Translations under genes and position numbers: made by a program | From: M55B118 sp964501715 | GTDB lineage: Bacteria; Bacillota_I; Bacilli_A; Izemoplasmatales; Izemoplasmataceae | NCBI GenBank assembly: GCA_964501715.1 | Contig: CAZCTR010000020.1 | Coordinates: forward strand, 1-22,343 | DNA: 22,343 bases | Direction of reading: 5' to 3' | In this document: one piece after another, positions 1-7,325 of the stretch | Layout: every line of letters begins with the position of its first letter | Position numbering within the stretch: the first letter of the stretch is position 1 | Notes under the pieces: generated by a model | Told to the model about the DNA's origin: nothing | Databases searched by the model: none | What the model saw: the letters and a program-made list of their open reading frames with translations, nothing else

Positions 1-9
1 TTTGCCTTT

Positions 10-1620
10 TCAACCTGTCAAATCTCTTTTTTGATAACCAATGGCACCGAGAATGAACAGTCCTAGTGAAAGCACGCTCATCGTCACCACGGACCAGGGC
101 TCGCTATCCTCAAGCGGAAGCCTCGGCATGTGTTCGAAGGGCGAGAGATGCATGATGACGTCCTGAAAATCGAGCATGGGGCCGAAATAGAGGATCATGA
201 ACGCCACCGCGAGATAGACCCATGCCAGATTCGTCCGTCTTGGCAGCCACCCCGTGAGGGCGGCGCCTAGGCCAAGCAGAAGAAGCACAGGCGCGAAGAA
301 GGTGAAGCCGGCCTGGAACACTTCGTAAAACGAAAACGGGGTGTCCATGGTGGCAGTGGCCGCCAGATACATGCCCGCCACACCGCTCATTGCCAGAATG
401 AACGCAGACACGACACCGAGCACGGCGTAGACGGCATAGAGTTCCCACCGTCTCAGGTTGTTCGCATAAAGGATCTCCGTCCGCATCTTTTTCTCCTCGC
501 CCGCGAGCTTGAGCACGATCATCATCGCGCCAACGTTCACCGCGACCATGACCACCGCCATGATCGTCGACATGAACTGCCCGGCGATGTCTCCCTCAAG
601 CCCGCCTGGGATGAGCTCGAGAATCTGTTCGTTGCCTGCGAAGAAGGCGTCGATGTCACCGAAGATGGAGCCGTAGGACGCCCCGAGCACGAAAAGCGAG
701 ACAGTCCAGACAATGAGAAGGGTCCGGGTGAGCCTGAAGGCGAATCCAAGCGGTGAACAGGTGAAATCGGACGCCTCCCGCCTACCCGGTCTGGCCGCGA
801 TCATCCCGGAGCCGTGGTCACGGACGCTGTTGAGCTTGAAGGCCACAAGGAAGACGGCCAGGGCGAGAAGAAGCGTGAGAAAGAAAAAGCCAGGCCGGTT
901 CGAGACGAAGACCTCGGCTCTGTAGAGGAGGCCGAACGGGCTCAGATAGGCAAGGGGGGGCGCCGAGACGTCCCCGATGCCGCGCATCATGTAGAAAATG
1001 CCAATCGAAAGAAAAGCGACGCCTTTCACGGTACGGCTGCTTTCGAAGAGCTGGGCGAACACTGCGGTCAAGGCGGCGAAGAAAAGCCCGATGACCGTCA
1101 TGGAGACCCCGAAGAGCAGTGAGCCCGCGAATCCCATCGAGGCGTCCCCGAAGGCGAACAGCGTGAAGCCCATGAGCCCGCCGAAGAGCATGTTCACGAT
1201 CACCGCGTACATGAACACGGAGAAGAGGTTCGCGATGCGTCCCACGGGTTGGGCGCGGATGAGTTCGAGCACCCCGTCCTCCTCGTCCTTGCGCGTATGC
1301 GTGGTGATGAGGAAGACGTTCATGAGCGCGGCGAAGACGAGCATGAAGATGAACATCTGGTTCGCGTAAAGCGCGCCGACGGTGTAGTTGCCGAGTCCGT
1401 AGACCTCGCCGAACATCGCGACCATCGCGGGGTTTTGCATGGTCGCGCCGATGGTCTCCCGCGCCATGGCGTCGGGATAGAGGTCCGGATACATGAGCGC
1501 GACCGCACCGCCGAAGACGGTGAGGACACCGATCCAGAGGAGGCTTCGGAGCCAGTCCCGCCTGAGCATGAGTCTGAGCAGCTTGAAGGTGCCTCTGAAT
1601 AGACTTCTCTCCAAGGTCAC
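10..1620 (-). CDS. ABC-2 type transporter permease (exporter)
   Basis: Membrane subunit of an ABC exporter that works with the ATPase encoded just upstream. The 536-residue product has many long hydrophobic segments, apparently in two halves (roughly residues 25-290 and 300-530). A conserved cytoplasmic element, TRKDEEDGVLELIRAQPVGR, lies at residues 109-128; this is typical of permeases in the polyketide/tetronasin-type exporter group. The first codon is GTG and overlaps the ATPase stop by 4 bases (GTGA), which indicates translational coupling. The GAGGGGG ribosome site lies only one base before this GTG, so the TTG two codons later is a possible true start. The substrate cannot be read from sequence; drug, peptide or lipid export are all possible. 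Nothing links this operon to the purine genes except proximity. Confidence 0.85.
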   Translation of the reverse strand: MTLERSLFRGTFKLLRLMLRRDWLRSLLWIGVLTVFGGAVALMYPDLYPDAMARETIGATMQNPAMVAMFGEVYGLGNYTVGALYANQMFIFMLVFAALMNVFLITTHTRKDEEDGVLELIRAQPVGRIANLFSVFMYAVIVNMLFGGLMGFTLFAFGDASMGFAGSLLFGVSMTVIGLFFAALTAVFAQLFESSRTVKGVAFLSIGIFYMMRGIGDVSAPPLAYLSPFGLLYRAEVFVSNRPGFFFLTLLLALAVFLVAFKLNSVRDHGSGMIAARPGRREASDFTCSPLGFAFRLTRTLLIVWTVSLFVLGASYGSIFGDIDAFFAGNEQILELIPGGLEGDIAGQFMSTIMAVVMVAVNVGAMMIVLKLAGEEKKMRTEILYANNLRRWELYAVYAVLGVVSAFILAMSGVAGMYLAATATMDTPFSFYEVFQAGFTFFAPVLLLLGLGAALTGWLPRRTNLAWVYLAVAFMILYFGPMLDFQDVIMHLSPFEHMPRLPLEDSEPWSVVTMSVLSLGLFILGAIGYQKRDLTG

Positions 1621-2498
1621 ACCCCCTCGTAGTGGCGCATGAAGAGGTCCTCGAGGGTCGGCGGCGCGCTTTCGAGTGAGACGATGCCGTAGGCGCTCAG
1701 ATGCTTCATCACGTCCGCCATCGCGGTGTCATCGACCTGGAAGGTGTAGGTGTTGCCCGTCTCCTCGGGGTCATGCACACCCTTCAGGGCGGCGATATCT
1801 TGCACCTTGTCTTTTGTCTCGACACGGATCTGGGTCCGCGTGAGATGCCTAAGTTCCTGAAGGGTTCCCGATTCGATGATTTCGCCCTCCCGGATGATGC
1901 TCACCCGGTCGCAAAGCGCCTCGACCTCGCTCAGGATGTGTGAGGACAGGAGGACGGTCTTGCCCTTCTTCGCGACCTCGCGGACGAGGGATTGGAACTC
2001 CCGCTCCATGAGAGGGTCGAGCCCGATGGTGGGCTCATCGAGGATATAGAGGTCCGAGTCCTTCGAGAAGGCCGCGATGAGCGCAATCTTTTGCTTGTTA
2101 CCCTTGGAATAGGCACGGCATTTTTTGGTCGGGTCGAACTGGAAACGCTCGATCAGGTCTTGTTTCCTTTTTTTGTCATGCCCGTTCTTGAGACCGATCA
2201 AAAGGTCGATCACCTCACCACCTGTGAGGTTCTCCCAAAGATTCACATCCCCCGGGACGTAGGCGAGGGTCTCATGGATGGAGACGGCGTCATTCCAGGC
2301 GTCCTTTCCATGAATCTTCGCCTCTCCTTCATCCGCTTTCAAAATACCCAGAAGGATGCGGAGCGTTGTGGTTTTTCCCGCCCCATTGGGTCCGATGAAA
2401 CCATGCACGGACCCTTTCTGGACCTTCAAGTTGATGCCTTTGAGCGCTTGAACGTTTCCAAACCGCTTTTTAAGGTCCTTGATTTCAATGACTGACAT
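1617..2498 (-). CDS. ABC transporter ATP-binding protein
   Basis: ATPase that powers the partner permease. On the 293-residue product: Walker A GPNGAGKTT (residues 36-44), Q-loop region around AYVPGD (79-84), signature YSKGNKQ (130-136), Walker B YILDEPTIGLDP (151-162) and H-loop SSH (185-187). A C-terminal extension of about 80 residues is typical of drug-export ATPases. The open frame continues upstream to 2669. I chose the ATG at 2496-2498 because an AAAGGAGG ribosome site (2505-2512) sits six bases before it and the conserved domain starts there. The upstream extension also crosses the promoter of this operon and the start of a divergent gene, so it is not coding. The LSGGQ-to-YSKGNKQ change is usual for this exporter branch. 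Confidence 0.93.
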   Translation of the reverse strand: MSVIEIKDLKKRFGNVQALKGINLKVQKGSVHGFIGPNGAGKTTTLRILLGILKADEGEAKIHGKDAWNDAVSIHETLAYVPGDVNLWENLTGGEVIDLLIGLKNGHDKKRKQDLIERFQFDPTKKCRAYSKGNKQKIALIAAFSKDSDLYILDEPTIGLDPLMEREFQSLVREVAKKGKTVLLSSHILSEVEALCDRVSIIREGEIIESGTLQELRHLTRTQIRVETKDKVQDIAALKGVHDPEETGNTYTFQVDDTAMADVMKHLSAYGIVSLESAPPTLEDLFMRHYEGV

Positions 2499-2541
2499 GA
2501 ATTGCCTCCTTTGGTGGTGATCAGGATAAGATATCGTTTTC

Positions 2542-2570
2542 ATTATATCGCCGCTTTGAACCAAACACAA
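2542..2570 (-). promoter_or_regulatory. Sigma-70 promoter of the ABC exporter operon
   Basis: Reading the minus strand, TTGTGT (2565-2570) is followed by a 17-base spacer and a perfect TATAAT (2542-2547). It lies about 45 bases upstream of the ATPase start and faces away from the small membrane-protein promoter, forming a divergent promoter region. No operator was recognised. Confidence 0.72.
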
Positions 2571-2589
2571 CAAGATTTCGCGCAGGTCT

Positions 2590-2618
2590 TTGACATGAAA
2601 GCCGGATGACTGTAGACT
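2590..2618 (+). promoter_or_regulatory. Sigma-70 promoter of the small membrane protein
   Basis: A perfect TTGACA (2590-2595), a 17-base spacer and TAGACT (2613-2618, four of six consensus bases) precede the gene at 2648. The leader would be about 20 bases. It is back to back with the exporter promoter, with about 20 bases between the two -35 elements. Confidence 0.6.
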
Positions 2619-2647
2619 ATGGCTATTGAAGAAGAAAGGGTGTTTAG

Positions 2648-2944
2648 ATGAGAAAGACCGAGAACGCACTGCTTGCGGCCCTGATGGTGATGAGCCTTTT
2701 CGTCTTTTACAATCTCACGATGCTTGCTTTGGACATGGAAGAACGGGTCATCGCCGCATGGATCTTCTATCCCTTCTATGCCCTCGCGTTCCTGACCCCG
2801 CCGTTCATGCTGATGCGGTGGATGAGAAACCGTACATTCCTGCAATTTCAAAGGTTCATCCTGTCGGTCCTTCCAGCCTTCCTGTTTTTGCTCTTCATGC
2901 TGGCCATACTTTTCCTCTTGGAGGATATGCTGACACAATTTTAA
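2648..2944 (+). CDS. Small membrane protein of unknown function
   Basis: I do not recognise this 98-residue protein. It has three predicted membrane segments (about residues 8-28, 34-56 and 70-91). Short charged stretches lie between them (DMEER at 29-33 and RWMRNR at 57-62), which suggests a simple polytopic inner-membrane protein. An AAAGGG ribosome site at 2635-2640 lies seven bases before the ATG. A TTGACA promoter precedes it and a strong rho-independent terminator follows, so it looks like an independent single-gene unit, which argues that the frame is real. It could be an immunity, sensor or accessory protein for the divergent exporter, but that is only a guess from position. Confidence 0.7.
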   Translation: MRKTENALLAALMVMSLFVFYNLTMLALDMEERVIAAWIFYPFYALAFLTPPFMLMRWMRNRTFLQFQRFILSVLPAFLFLLFMLAILFLLEDMLTQF

Positions 2945-2951
2945 TGATTAT

Positions 2952-2976
2952 GGACACCTCACAGGGTGTCCTTTTT
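2952..2976 (+). terminator. Rho-independent terminator after the small membrane gene
   Basis: A seven-base-pair perfect stem, GGACACC (2952-2958) and GGTGTCC (2965-2971), with a six-base loop is followed directly by TTTTTATTTTATT. It starts eight bases after the stop codon. It insulates the purine superoperon from upstream transcription. Confidence 0.88.
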
Positions 2977-3111
2977 ATTTTATTCTTTTTCTATTTAAGG
3001 CCTGCTTTGAAACCCCGACAGATATAGTAAAAGTGGCCAGGATATGCTAAAATATAAATGAAATGCAAATTTTACAAACGTTTTCTACAAATAAGAAATG
3101 TACGTAATGCC
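2977..3111. other. AT-rich intergenic leader region
   Basis: AT-rich non-coding stretch between the terminator and the main promoter. A possible extended -10 (TGCTAAAAT, around 3047-3055) is present but lacks a good -35. Several short TTTACA/TGTAA/TGTAC words are scattered through this region and on to 3177. The short open frame at 3058-3267 crosses the promoter and reads into the next gene in another frame, so I do not count it. I could not fold a purine-riboswitch-like three-way junction here. Confidence 0.45.
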
Positions 3112-3140
3112 TTTACACGGTCATATCGATGGTATATAAT
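3112..3140 (+). promoter_or_regulatory. Main sigma-70 promoter of the purine superoperon
   Basis: TTTACA (3112-3117), a 17-base spacer and a perfect TATAAT (3135-3140) lie about 48 bases upstream of the first gene of the operon. This is the only strong promoter I find for the long plus-strand gene run, so it likely drives all or most of it. The leader from the predicted transcription start is only about 40 bases, which leaves room for an operator but not for a classical riboswitch. Confidence 0.82.
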
Positions 3141-3162
3141 GAAAAGGTTTATAAATAAAGAA

Positions 3163-3177
3163 TGTAAGCGATTTACA
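3163..3177. promoter_or_regulatory. Possible operator dyad TGTAA-N5-TTACA
   Basis: TGTAA (3163-3167) and TTACA (3173-3177) form a perfect inverted repeat around GCGAT. It sits between the predicted transcription start and the ribosome site, whose first base (3177) it touches. A repressor here could block both transcription and initiation. The arms are only five bases, so chance is a real alternative. It does not match the 17-base GlnR/TnrA pattern or the Rex pattern. Confidence 0.3.
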
Positions 3178-3187
3178 GGAGGGGATC

Positions 3188-3763
3188 ATGACAGAAGGGA
3201 TTGTGTTAGCTGGAGGGTATTCCTCCCGGGCAAAAGCGAACAAGATGGCGCTCATTCATCACGGTAAGCCGCTCATTCTGTCGACCATCGAATCCATGCG
3301 GCCTCACGTATCGAGAATCATCGTGGTGAGCGGACATCACCACGGGACGCTCAGGCTGATACTGAATGGACTGAAGGGTGTAGACATCGTCAAGAACGAG
3401 GCTTATGACCAAGGCATGTTCTCATCTGTCAAGACGGGCATGGCGCATACTGAGGGGGATGTGTTCATCATCCCGGGCGATGTGCCCACGGTTGATCCGC
3501 ACACCTACAAAAGGCTCTTGGATTCAAAAGGCGCCATCCGTGTCCCTGTGCACAAAGACAGGAAGGGCCATCCGATTTTCATATCCGGCTCGCTCAGGGA
3601 CGATTTGCTGAAAGCCGAACAAAATTCGAACCTGAAAGCTTTCAGGGACAAGCACGGATTTGAGGGTGTCCGGGTCGATGACCCCGGCATCCTGATCGAT
3701 ATCGACACCAGGGAGGATTATTTACGGATGACCGACAATAATGGAGAGGAGCATAAGCCATGA
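3188..3763 (+). CDS. mocA: MocA-like molybdenum cofactor nucleotidyltransferase
   Basis: Predicted to attach a nucleotide (CMP in MocA, GMP in MobA) to the molybdopterin cofactor for the molybdenum hydroxylases encoded next to it. The 191-residue length and fold fit the MocA/YgfJ family. Visible motifs are an N-terminal nucleotide loop IVLAGGYSSRAKANKMAL (residues 5-22), QGMFSSVKTGM (75-85), the metal-binding PGDVP (96-100), a GHPIF stretch (127-131) and a C-terminal DIDT. The loop has LAGG, as in GTP-using MobA, rather than the LAAG of CTP-using MocA, and RAKANK replaces the usual RMGxxK. Nucleotide choice is therefore uncertain. A strong AGGAGGGG site (3177-3184) fixes the start. It is the first gene after the main promoter and its stop overlaps the next gene by 4 bases. 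Confidence 0.85.
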   Translation: MTEGIVLAGGYSSRAKANKMALIHHGKPLILSTIESMRPHVSRIIVVSGHHHGTLRLILNGLKGVDIVKNEAYDQGMFSSVKTGMAHTEGDVFIIPGDVPTVDPHTYKRLLDSKGAIRVPVHKDRKGHPIFISGSLRDDLLKAEQNSNLKAFRDKHGFEGVRVDDPGILIDIDTREDYLRMTDNNGEEHKP

Positions 3764-4560
3764 GAATCGATGCATACCATCGGGCGACCTCGCTCGAGGA
3801 CGCCTACGAGCGTTTGAATGAGGACAAGAGGCATGCTGTCATTGGCGGGGGTGGTTGGCTCAAGCTTTCAAACAAGACCATACCGCTCGCCATCGGTCTG
3901 GAAGCACTCGGCCTCGACAAGATAGAAGAAGAGGGGGACGCCGTCAAAATCGGTAGCATGGTCACCTTGAGCCAATTCGCGCAAGACGCTCGGATAAAGT
4001 CCTTGTACTCCGGAATATTGGAGGATGCGACCACCCGCATCATGGGGGAGGGGCTCAGGAATGTCGTCACCGTCGGCGGGACGATCATGGGCAAGTACCC
4101 CTTCTCGGATTTGCTGACCCCGCTTCTGCTCATGGATGCCCATGTGGAGTTCCACAAGGAAGGCATCATGTCACTGAAGGCCTTTCTGCAAAGAAAGGGC
4201 CGTATGGATGACATCCTTGTGTCACTCCGCATCCACAAGAAGAAAGGATCAGGGTTTTTCAAGAAGGTCGCGAAGACCACCCTCGACTTCGCGGTCTTGA
4301 ACATCGCTGTTGCACACGATGAAGAAGGCTACAAGATCGCCCTGGGTTCAAGACCTTCAAGGGCCGTCCTCGCCGAAGGCGCCATGGATATGATGAACAA
4401 GGCCGAGGAGCCTGAAAAAACCCTTTACATGGCTGCGAAGAAGGTATCCGAGGAACTCAAGTACGGATCCAACCACCGCGGAAGTGAAGCATATAGGAAA
4501 AGCCTCGCCGAAGTGTATGTGCGACGTGGACTGAAAGAGGTGATGCGCCATGAGAATTGA
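3760..4560 (+). CDS. xdhB: Molybdenum hydroxylase set 1, FAD-binding subunit (CoxM/YgfM type)
   Basis: Electron-transfer flavin subunit of a three-part molybdenum hydroxylase. The 266-residue protein has the FAD-site element RNVVTVGG (residues 100-107) followed by a YPFSDLLTPLLLMDAHVEF-like stretch (113-131), both hallmarks of the family. The N-terminal FAD loop normally reads AGGTDL, but here it is IGGGGWLKL (28-36), closer to the degenerate loop of E. coli YgfM than to classical xanthine dehydrogenases. The C-terminal domain is the usual CO-dehydrogenase flavoprotein cap. It overlaps its neighbours by 4 and 11 bases, so translation is coupled with the 2Fe-2S and Mo subunits. A GAGAGGAG site at 3744-3751 supports the start. 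Substrate is not determined by this subunit. Confidence 0.88.
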   Translation: MRIDAYHRATSLEDAYERLNEDKRHAVIGGGGWLKLSNKTIPLAIGLEALGLDKIEEEGDAVKIGSMVTLSQFAQDARIKSLYSGILEDATTRIMGEGLRNVVTVGGTIMGKYPFSDLLTPLLLMDAHVEFHKEGIMSLKAFLQRKGRMDDILVSLRIHKKKGSGFFKKVAKTTLDFAVLNIAVAHDEEGYKIALGSRPSRAVLAEGAMDMMNKAEEPEKTLYMAAKKVSEELKYGSNHRGSEAYRKSLAEVYVRRGLKEVMRHEN

Positions 4561-5008
4561 AATGACACTCAACGGACAAAGCGAAACCATCTCCATCGCC
4601 CCAGGAGAAATGCTTCTGGATACACTTCAAAGGCTCCATTGCACAAGCGTCCGCAGGGGCTGCGACACGACGAGCTGTGGCGTGTGCACGGTCCTGGTGG
4701 ATGGCTCACCGGTCCCGAGCTGTTCATATCTGAGCGTCCGTGTTGATGGAAAAGCCATCACCACAGTAGAGGGCCTCCAAGATGAGACTTCAAGGCTCGC
4801 GGATCATTTCGGCCATGAAGGGGCTGACCAGTGCGGTTTTTGCAACGCCGGCATCGCGTTATCCGTGCATGCGATGAAACAATCAGGAAAAAAGCCGGAC
4901 GAAGCGACCATCAGACACTATCTCACAGGTCACTTGTGCCGGTGCACGGGCTATCAGTCCCAGGTCAAAGCGATCAAGGCCTACCTTGAAGGTGATATAG
5001 ATGGCTAA
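4550..5008 (+). CDS. Molybdenum hydroxylase set 1, [2Fe-2S] subunit
   Basis: Small iron-sulfur subunit carrying electrons between the molybdenum site and FAD. All eight expected cysteines are present on the 152-residue product. The plant-type cluster uses C38, C43, C46 and C58. The C-terminal helical-bundle cluster uses C95, C98, C130 and C132 (the CRC motif in LCRCTGY). Length and spacing are standard for the family. The ATG lies inside the end of the FAD-subunit gene (11-base overlap), with GAGGTGAT (4537-4544) as its ribosome site. The gene for the Mo subunit starts 8 bases before this stop. C31 is extra and not part of either motif. Confidence 0.95.
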   Translation: MRIEMTLNGQSETISIAPGEMLLDTLQRLHCTSVRRGCDTTSCGVCTVLVDGSPVPSCSYLSVRVDGKAITTVEGLQDETSRLADHFGHEGADQCGFCNAGIALSVHAMKQSGKKPDEATIRHYLTGHLCRCTGYQSQVKAIKAYLEGDIDG

Positions 5009-7325
5009 AAGAAACCGCGTGGTCAACCAGGAGACCCCGTCCGTCGACGGTAAGGGGATCATGATGGGGCGCACTGCCTACACCGGTGACTACGCCCCTG
5101 CAGGCGCGCTCGTGCTCAAGGTGCTCAGAAGCCCGCACGCCTTCGCGAAGATAAAGTCCATCGACACCACCGAGGCGACCGGACTTCCGGGAGTCGAATG
5201 TGTCCTCACCCATGAGGATTTCCCCAGGAACGCCCATACCCGGGCGGGCCAGGGTTATCCCGAACCCTCTCCGCACGACAAATTCGCCTTGGACCATTAT
5301 GTCCGCTATGTCGGTGACGAAGTCGCCGTCATCGCGGCGAGAGACCAAAGGACCGCCGAGGATGCGCTTGAGAAGATCAAGGTCGATTACGAGGTCCTTG
5401 ACCCCGTCCTCGATTTCGAGACCGCCAAGGACAACGACACCCTCGTTCATCCGGAAGACGATATCAACGAGATGTTCCCGATCGGTTTCGATCCCAAGAG
5501 GAACCTTGCCGCTTCGTATCACATGGAAGTAGGGGATGCGGAAACGTCACTGGACAACTGTGAGGTCACACTCAATCATTCATTCTACACACAGGCTCAA
5601 GCCCATGTCATGATGGAACCTCACACCGTGAACGTTCAACTGGATTATCAGAATCGCCTTTTGATCTATTCTTCGACCCAGACACCCTTCCACGTTAGAC
5701 GCATCGTCGCCCAGGTCCTGGAGATCCCCCTTAACAGGATCCGGGTCATAAAACCCCGTGTCGGCGGCGGGTTCGGTGGGAAACAGGCCATCCACGGCGA
5801 AATCCTCGCCGCGGCCGTGACCCTCAGGACCGGAAAACCGACCACCCTCACCTATACCCGCAAGGAAGTGTTTGAAGCCACATACAGCCGCCATCCGATG
5901 CGGCTCGATGTCCGTCTCGGCGCAGACAAGGACGGGACACTGCGCGCCATAGACTTTTACGGGCTTTCGGACACCGGGGCCTATGGCGAACATGCGCTCA
6001 CCGTATTCATGGTCACCGGCAGCAAGGTCCTTCCCCTTTACAACAAGGTGGACTCCGTGCGCTTCCACGGCCATGTGGTCTATACCAACCGCACCCCCGC
6101 GGGAGCTTACAGGGGGTATGGTGCCATTCAGGGCAACTTCGCCCTCGAGACCGCCGTGGACATGCTGTGTGAGAAACTCGACATGGACCCGCTTGAATTC
6201 CGCAAGAAGAACATGATGCTCGAAGGGGAGACCTCTCCCATCTTCGAGATCATGGGGGAAGGCACCGAAGGCACCGCGATGGACATGGACTCCTGCAAGT
6301 TGGACTACTGTGTGCGCCGCGGAAGCGAACTGGTGAAATGGAACGAACGGTATCCGAGATTCGAAGAGACACACTCAAAGGTCAAAGCGACCGGCATGGC
6401 CATCGCCATGCAGGGAAGCGGCATCCCCTACATCGACATGGGGGCCGCGACCATCAAGCTGAACGATGACGGGTTTTACAACCTTATGGTAGGCGCGACC
6501 GAGATCGGTCAGGGCAGCGACACCATCCTCGCACAGATCGCCGCCGAAGCTTTGGAGACAGACATGGAAAACGTCATCATCTATTCCTCGGATTCCGATC
6601 TCACCCCCTTCGACGTGGGTGCGTACGCCTCATCGACCACCTACGTCTCGGGCAACGCCGTATACAAGGCGGCGCAAAAGCTCAGAAGGATGATGGTCGA
6701 GGAAGCCGCCAAATCGATGGACGTGAAGCCAAACAAAGTCACTTTCGACGGCAAGACCTTCACCACCGAAGGAGACAGCCTCACCCTCGAGGATTTCTCC
6801 AACCGCATCACCTACAATGAGGACCAGAAACAGCTCACCGCCACCGACTCCTACGTCGGACACAAATCCCCGCCGCCCTTCATGGCCGGGTATTGTACGG
6901 TGGAAGTCGACAAGGAGACCGGCGAATACACGGTCCTTGACTACACAAGCGTTGTCGACTGCGGCGTGACCATCAACCCGAAACTCGCCCAGGGACAGGT
7001 TGAAGGCGGCATTGTCCAAGGCCTCGGCATGGCCTCCTATGAAGAGAGCGACCGCACGAAGAAAGGCCGTCTCATACAGAACGACCTGATGACCTATCGC
7101 ATCCCCACACAGGCCGAGGCGCCTCATCTCACCACCGAATTCGCCGAAAGTTATGAGAATAGCGGCCCATACGGCGCGAAATCCGTCGGTGAAATCGGCA
7201 TCGACACACCACCGGCAGCCCTTTCGAACGCCATCTACAATGCGACCGGCGTGCGCATCACGACACTTCCCATCACGCCTGAAAAAATACTGATCGGACT
7301 AAAAGAGAAGGAGAAGGAAAAATGA
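5001..7325 (+). CDS. xdhA: Molybdenum hydroxylase set 1, molybdopterin-binding catalytic subunit (xanthine dehydrogenase family)
   Basis: Catalytic subunit that hydroxylates a purine or another N-heterocycle. The 774-residue protein has an N-terminal aldehyde-oxidase a/b hammerhead domain (about 15-130) and then the Mo-pterin domains. Family motifs are GGGFGGKQ (255-262), GAYRGYGAIQ (368-377), EIGQGSD (501-507) and KSVGEIG, with the likely catalytic base E731. By alignment from memory with bovine xanthine oxidase, Q227 matches Gln767 (Mo=O contact) and R371 matches Arg880. The position of Glu802, a purine-binding residue, is Q262 here. Substrate preference may therefore differ from set 2. The start is supported by AAGGTGA (4989-4995). 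The stop overlaps the membrane-protein start (ATGA). Whether the enzyme carries a sulfido or selenido ligand is not visible in sequence. Confidence 0.92.
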   Translation: MAKRNRVVNQETPSVDGKGIMMGRTAYTGDYAPAGALVLKVLRSPHAFAKIKSIDTTEATGLPGVECVLTHEDFPRNAHTRAGQGYPEPSPHDKFALDHYVRYVGDEVAVIAARDQRTAEDALEKIKVDYEVLDPVLDFETAKDNDTLVHPEDDINEMFPIGFDPKRNLAASYHMEVGDAETSLDNCEVTLNHSFYTQAQAHVMMEPHTVNVQLDYQNRLLIYSSTQTPFHVRRIVAQVLEIPLNRIRVIKPRVGGGFGGKQAIHGEILAAAVTLRTGKPTTLTYTRKEVFEATYSRHPMRLDVRLGADKDGTLRAIDFYGLSDTGAYGEHALTVFMVTGSKVLPLYNKVDSVRFHGHVVYTNRTPAGAYRGYGAIQGNFALETAVDMLCEKLDMDPLEFRKKNMMLEGETSPIFEIMGEGTEGTAMDMDSCKLDYCVRRGSELVKWNERYPRFEETHSKVKATGMAIAMQGSGIPYIDMGAATIKLNDDGFYNLMVGATEIGQGSDTILAQIAAEALETDMENVIIYSSDSDLTPFDVGAYASSTTYVSGNAVYKAAQKLRRMMVEEAAKSMDVKPNKVTFDGKTFTTEGDSLTLEDFSNRITYNEDQKQLTATDSYVGHKSPPPFMAGYCTVEVDKETGEYTVLDYTSVVDCGVTINPKLAQGQVEGGIVQGLGMASYEESDRTKKGRLIQNDLMTYRIPTQAEAPHLTTEFAESYENSGPYGAKSVGEIGIDTPPAALSNAIYNATGVRITTLPITPEKILIGLKEKEKEK

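Noticed and set aside
1978..2145. Degenerate ABC signature (YSKGNKQ instead of LSGGQ) as a sign of an inactive ATPase
   Set aside because: This form is common in the drug-exporter branch, and the Walker A, Walker B and H-loop residues are intact.
2499..2669. N-terminal extension of the ABC ATPase reading frame
   Set aside because: It covers the exporter promoter (2542-2570) and overlaps a divergent gene start. The conserved domain and an AAAGGAGG site place the start at 2498.
3058..3187. Short open frame in the leader, and a possible purine riboswitch
   Set aside because: The short frame crosses the promoter and continues out of frame into mocA. From the predicted transcription start only about 40 bases remain, too few for a purine aptamer, and no three-helix pattern was seen.
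5580..6374. Long antisense open frames, for example minus-strand 5580-6374 and 4974-5522
   Set aside because: They lie opposite strongly conserved genes, have no recognisable domain or ribosome site, and are explained by GC-rich codon use on the coding strand.
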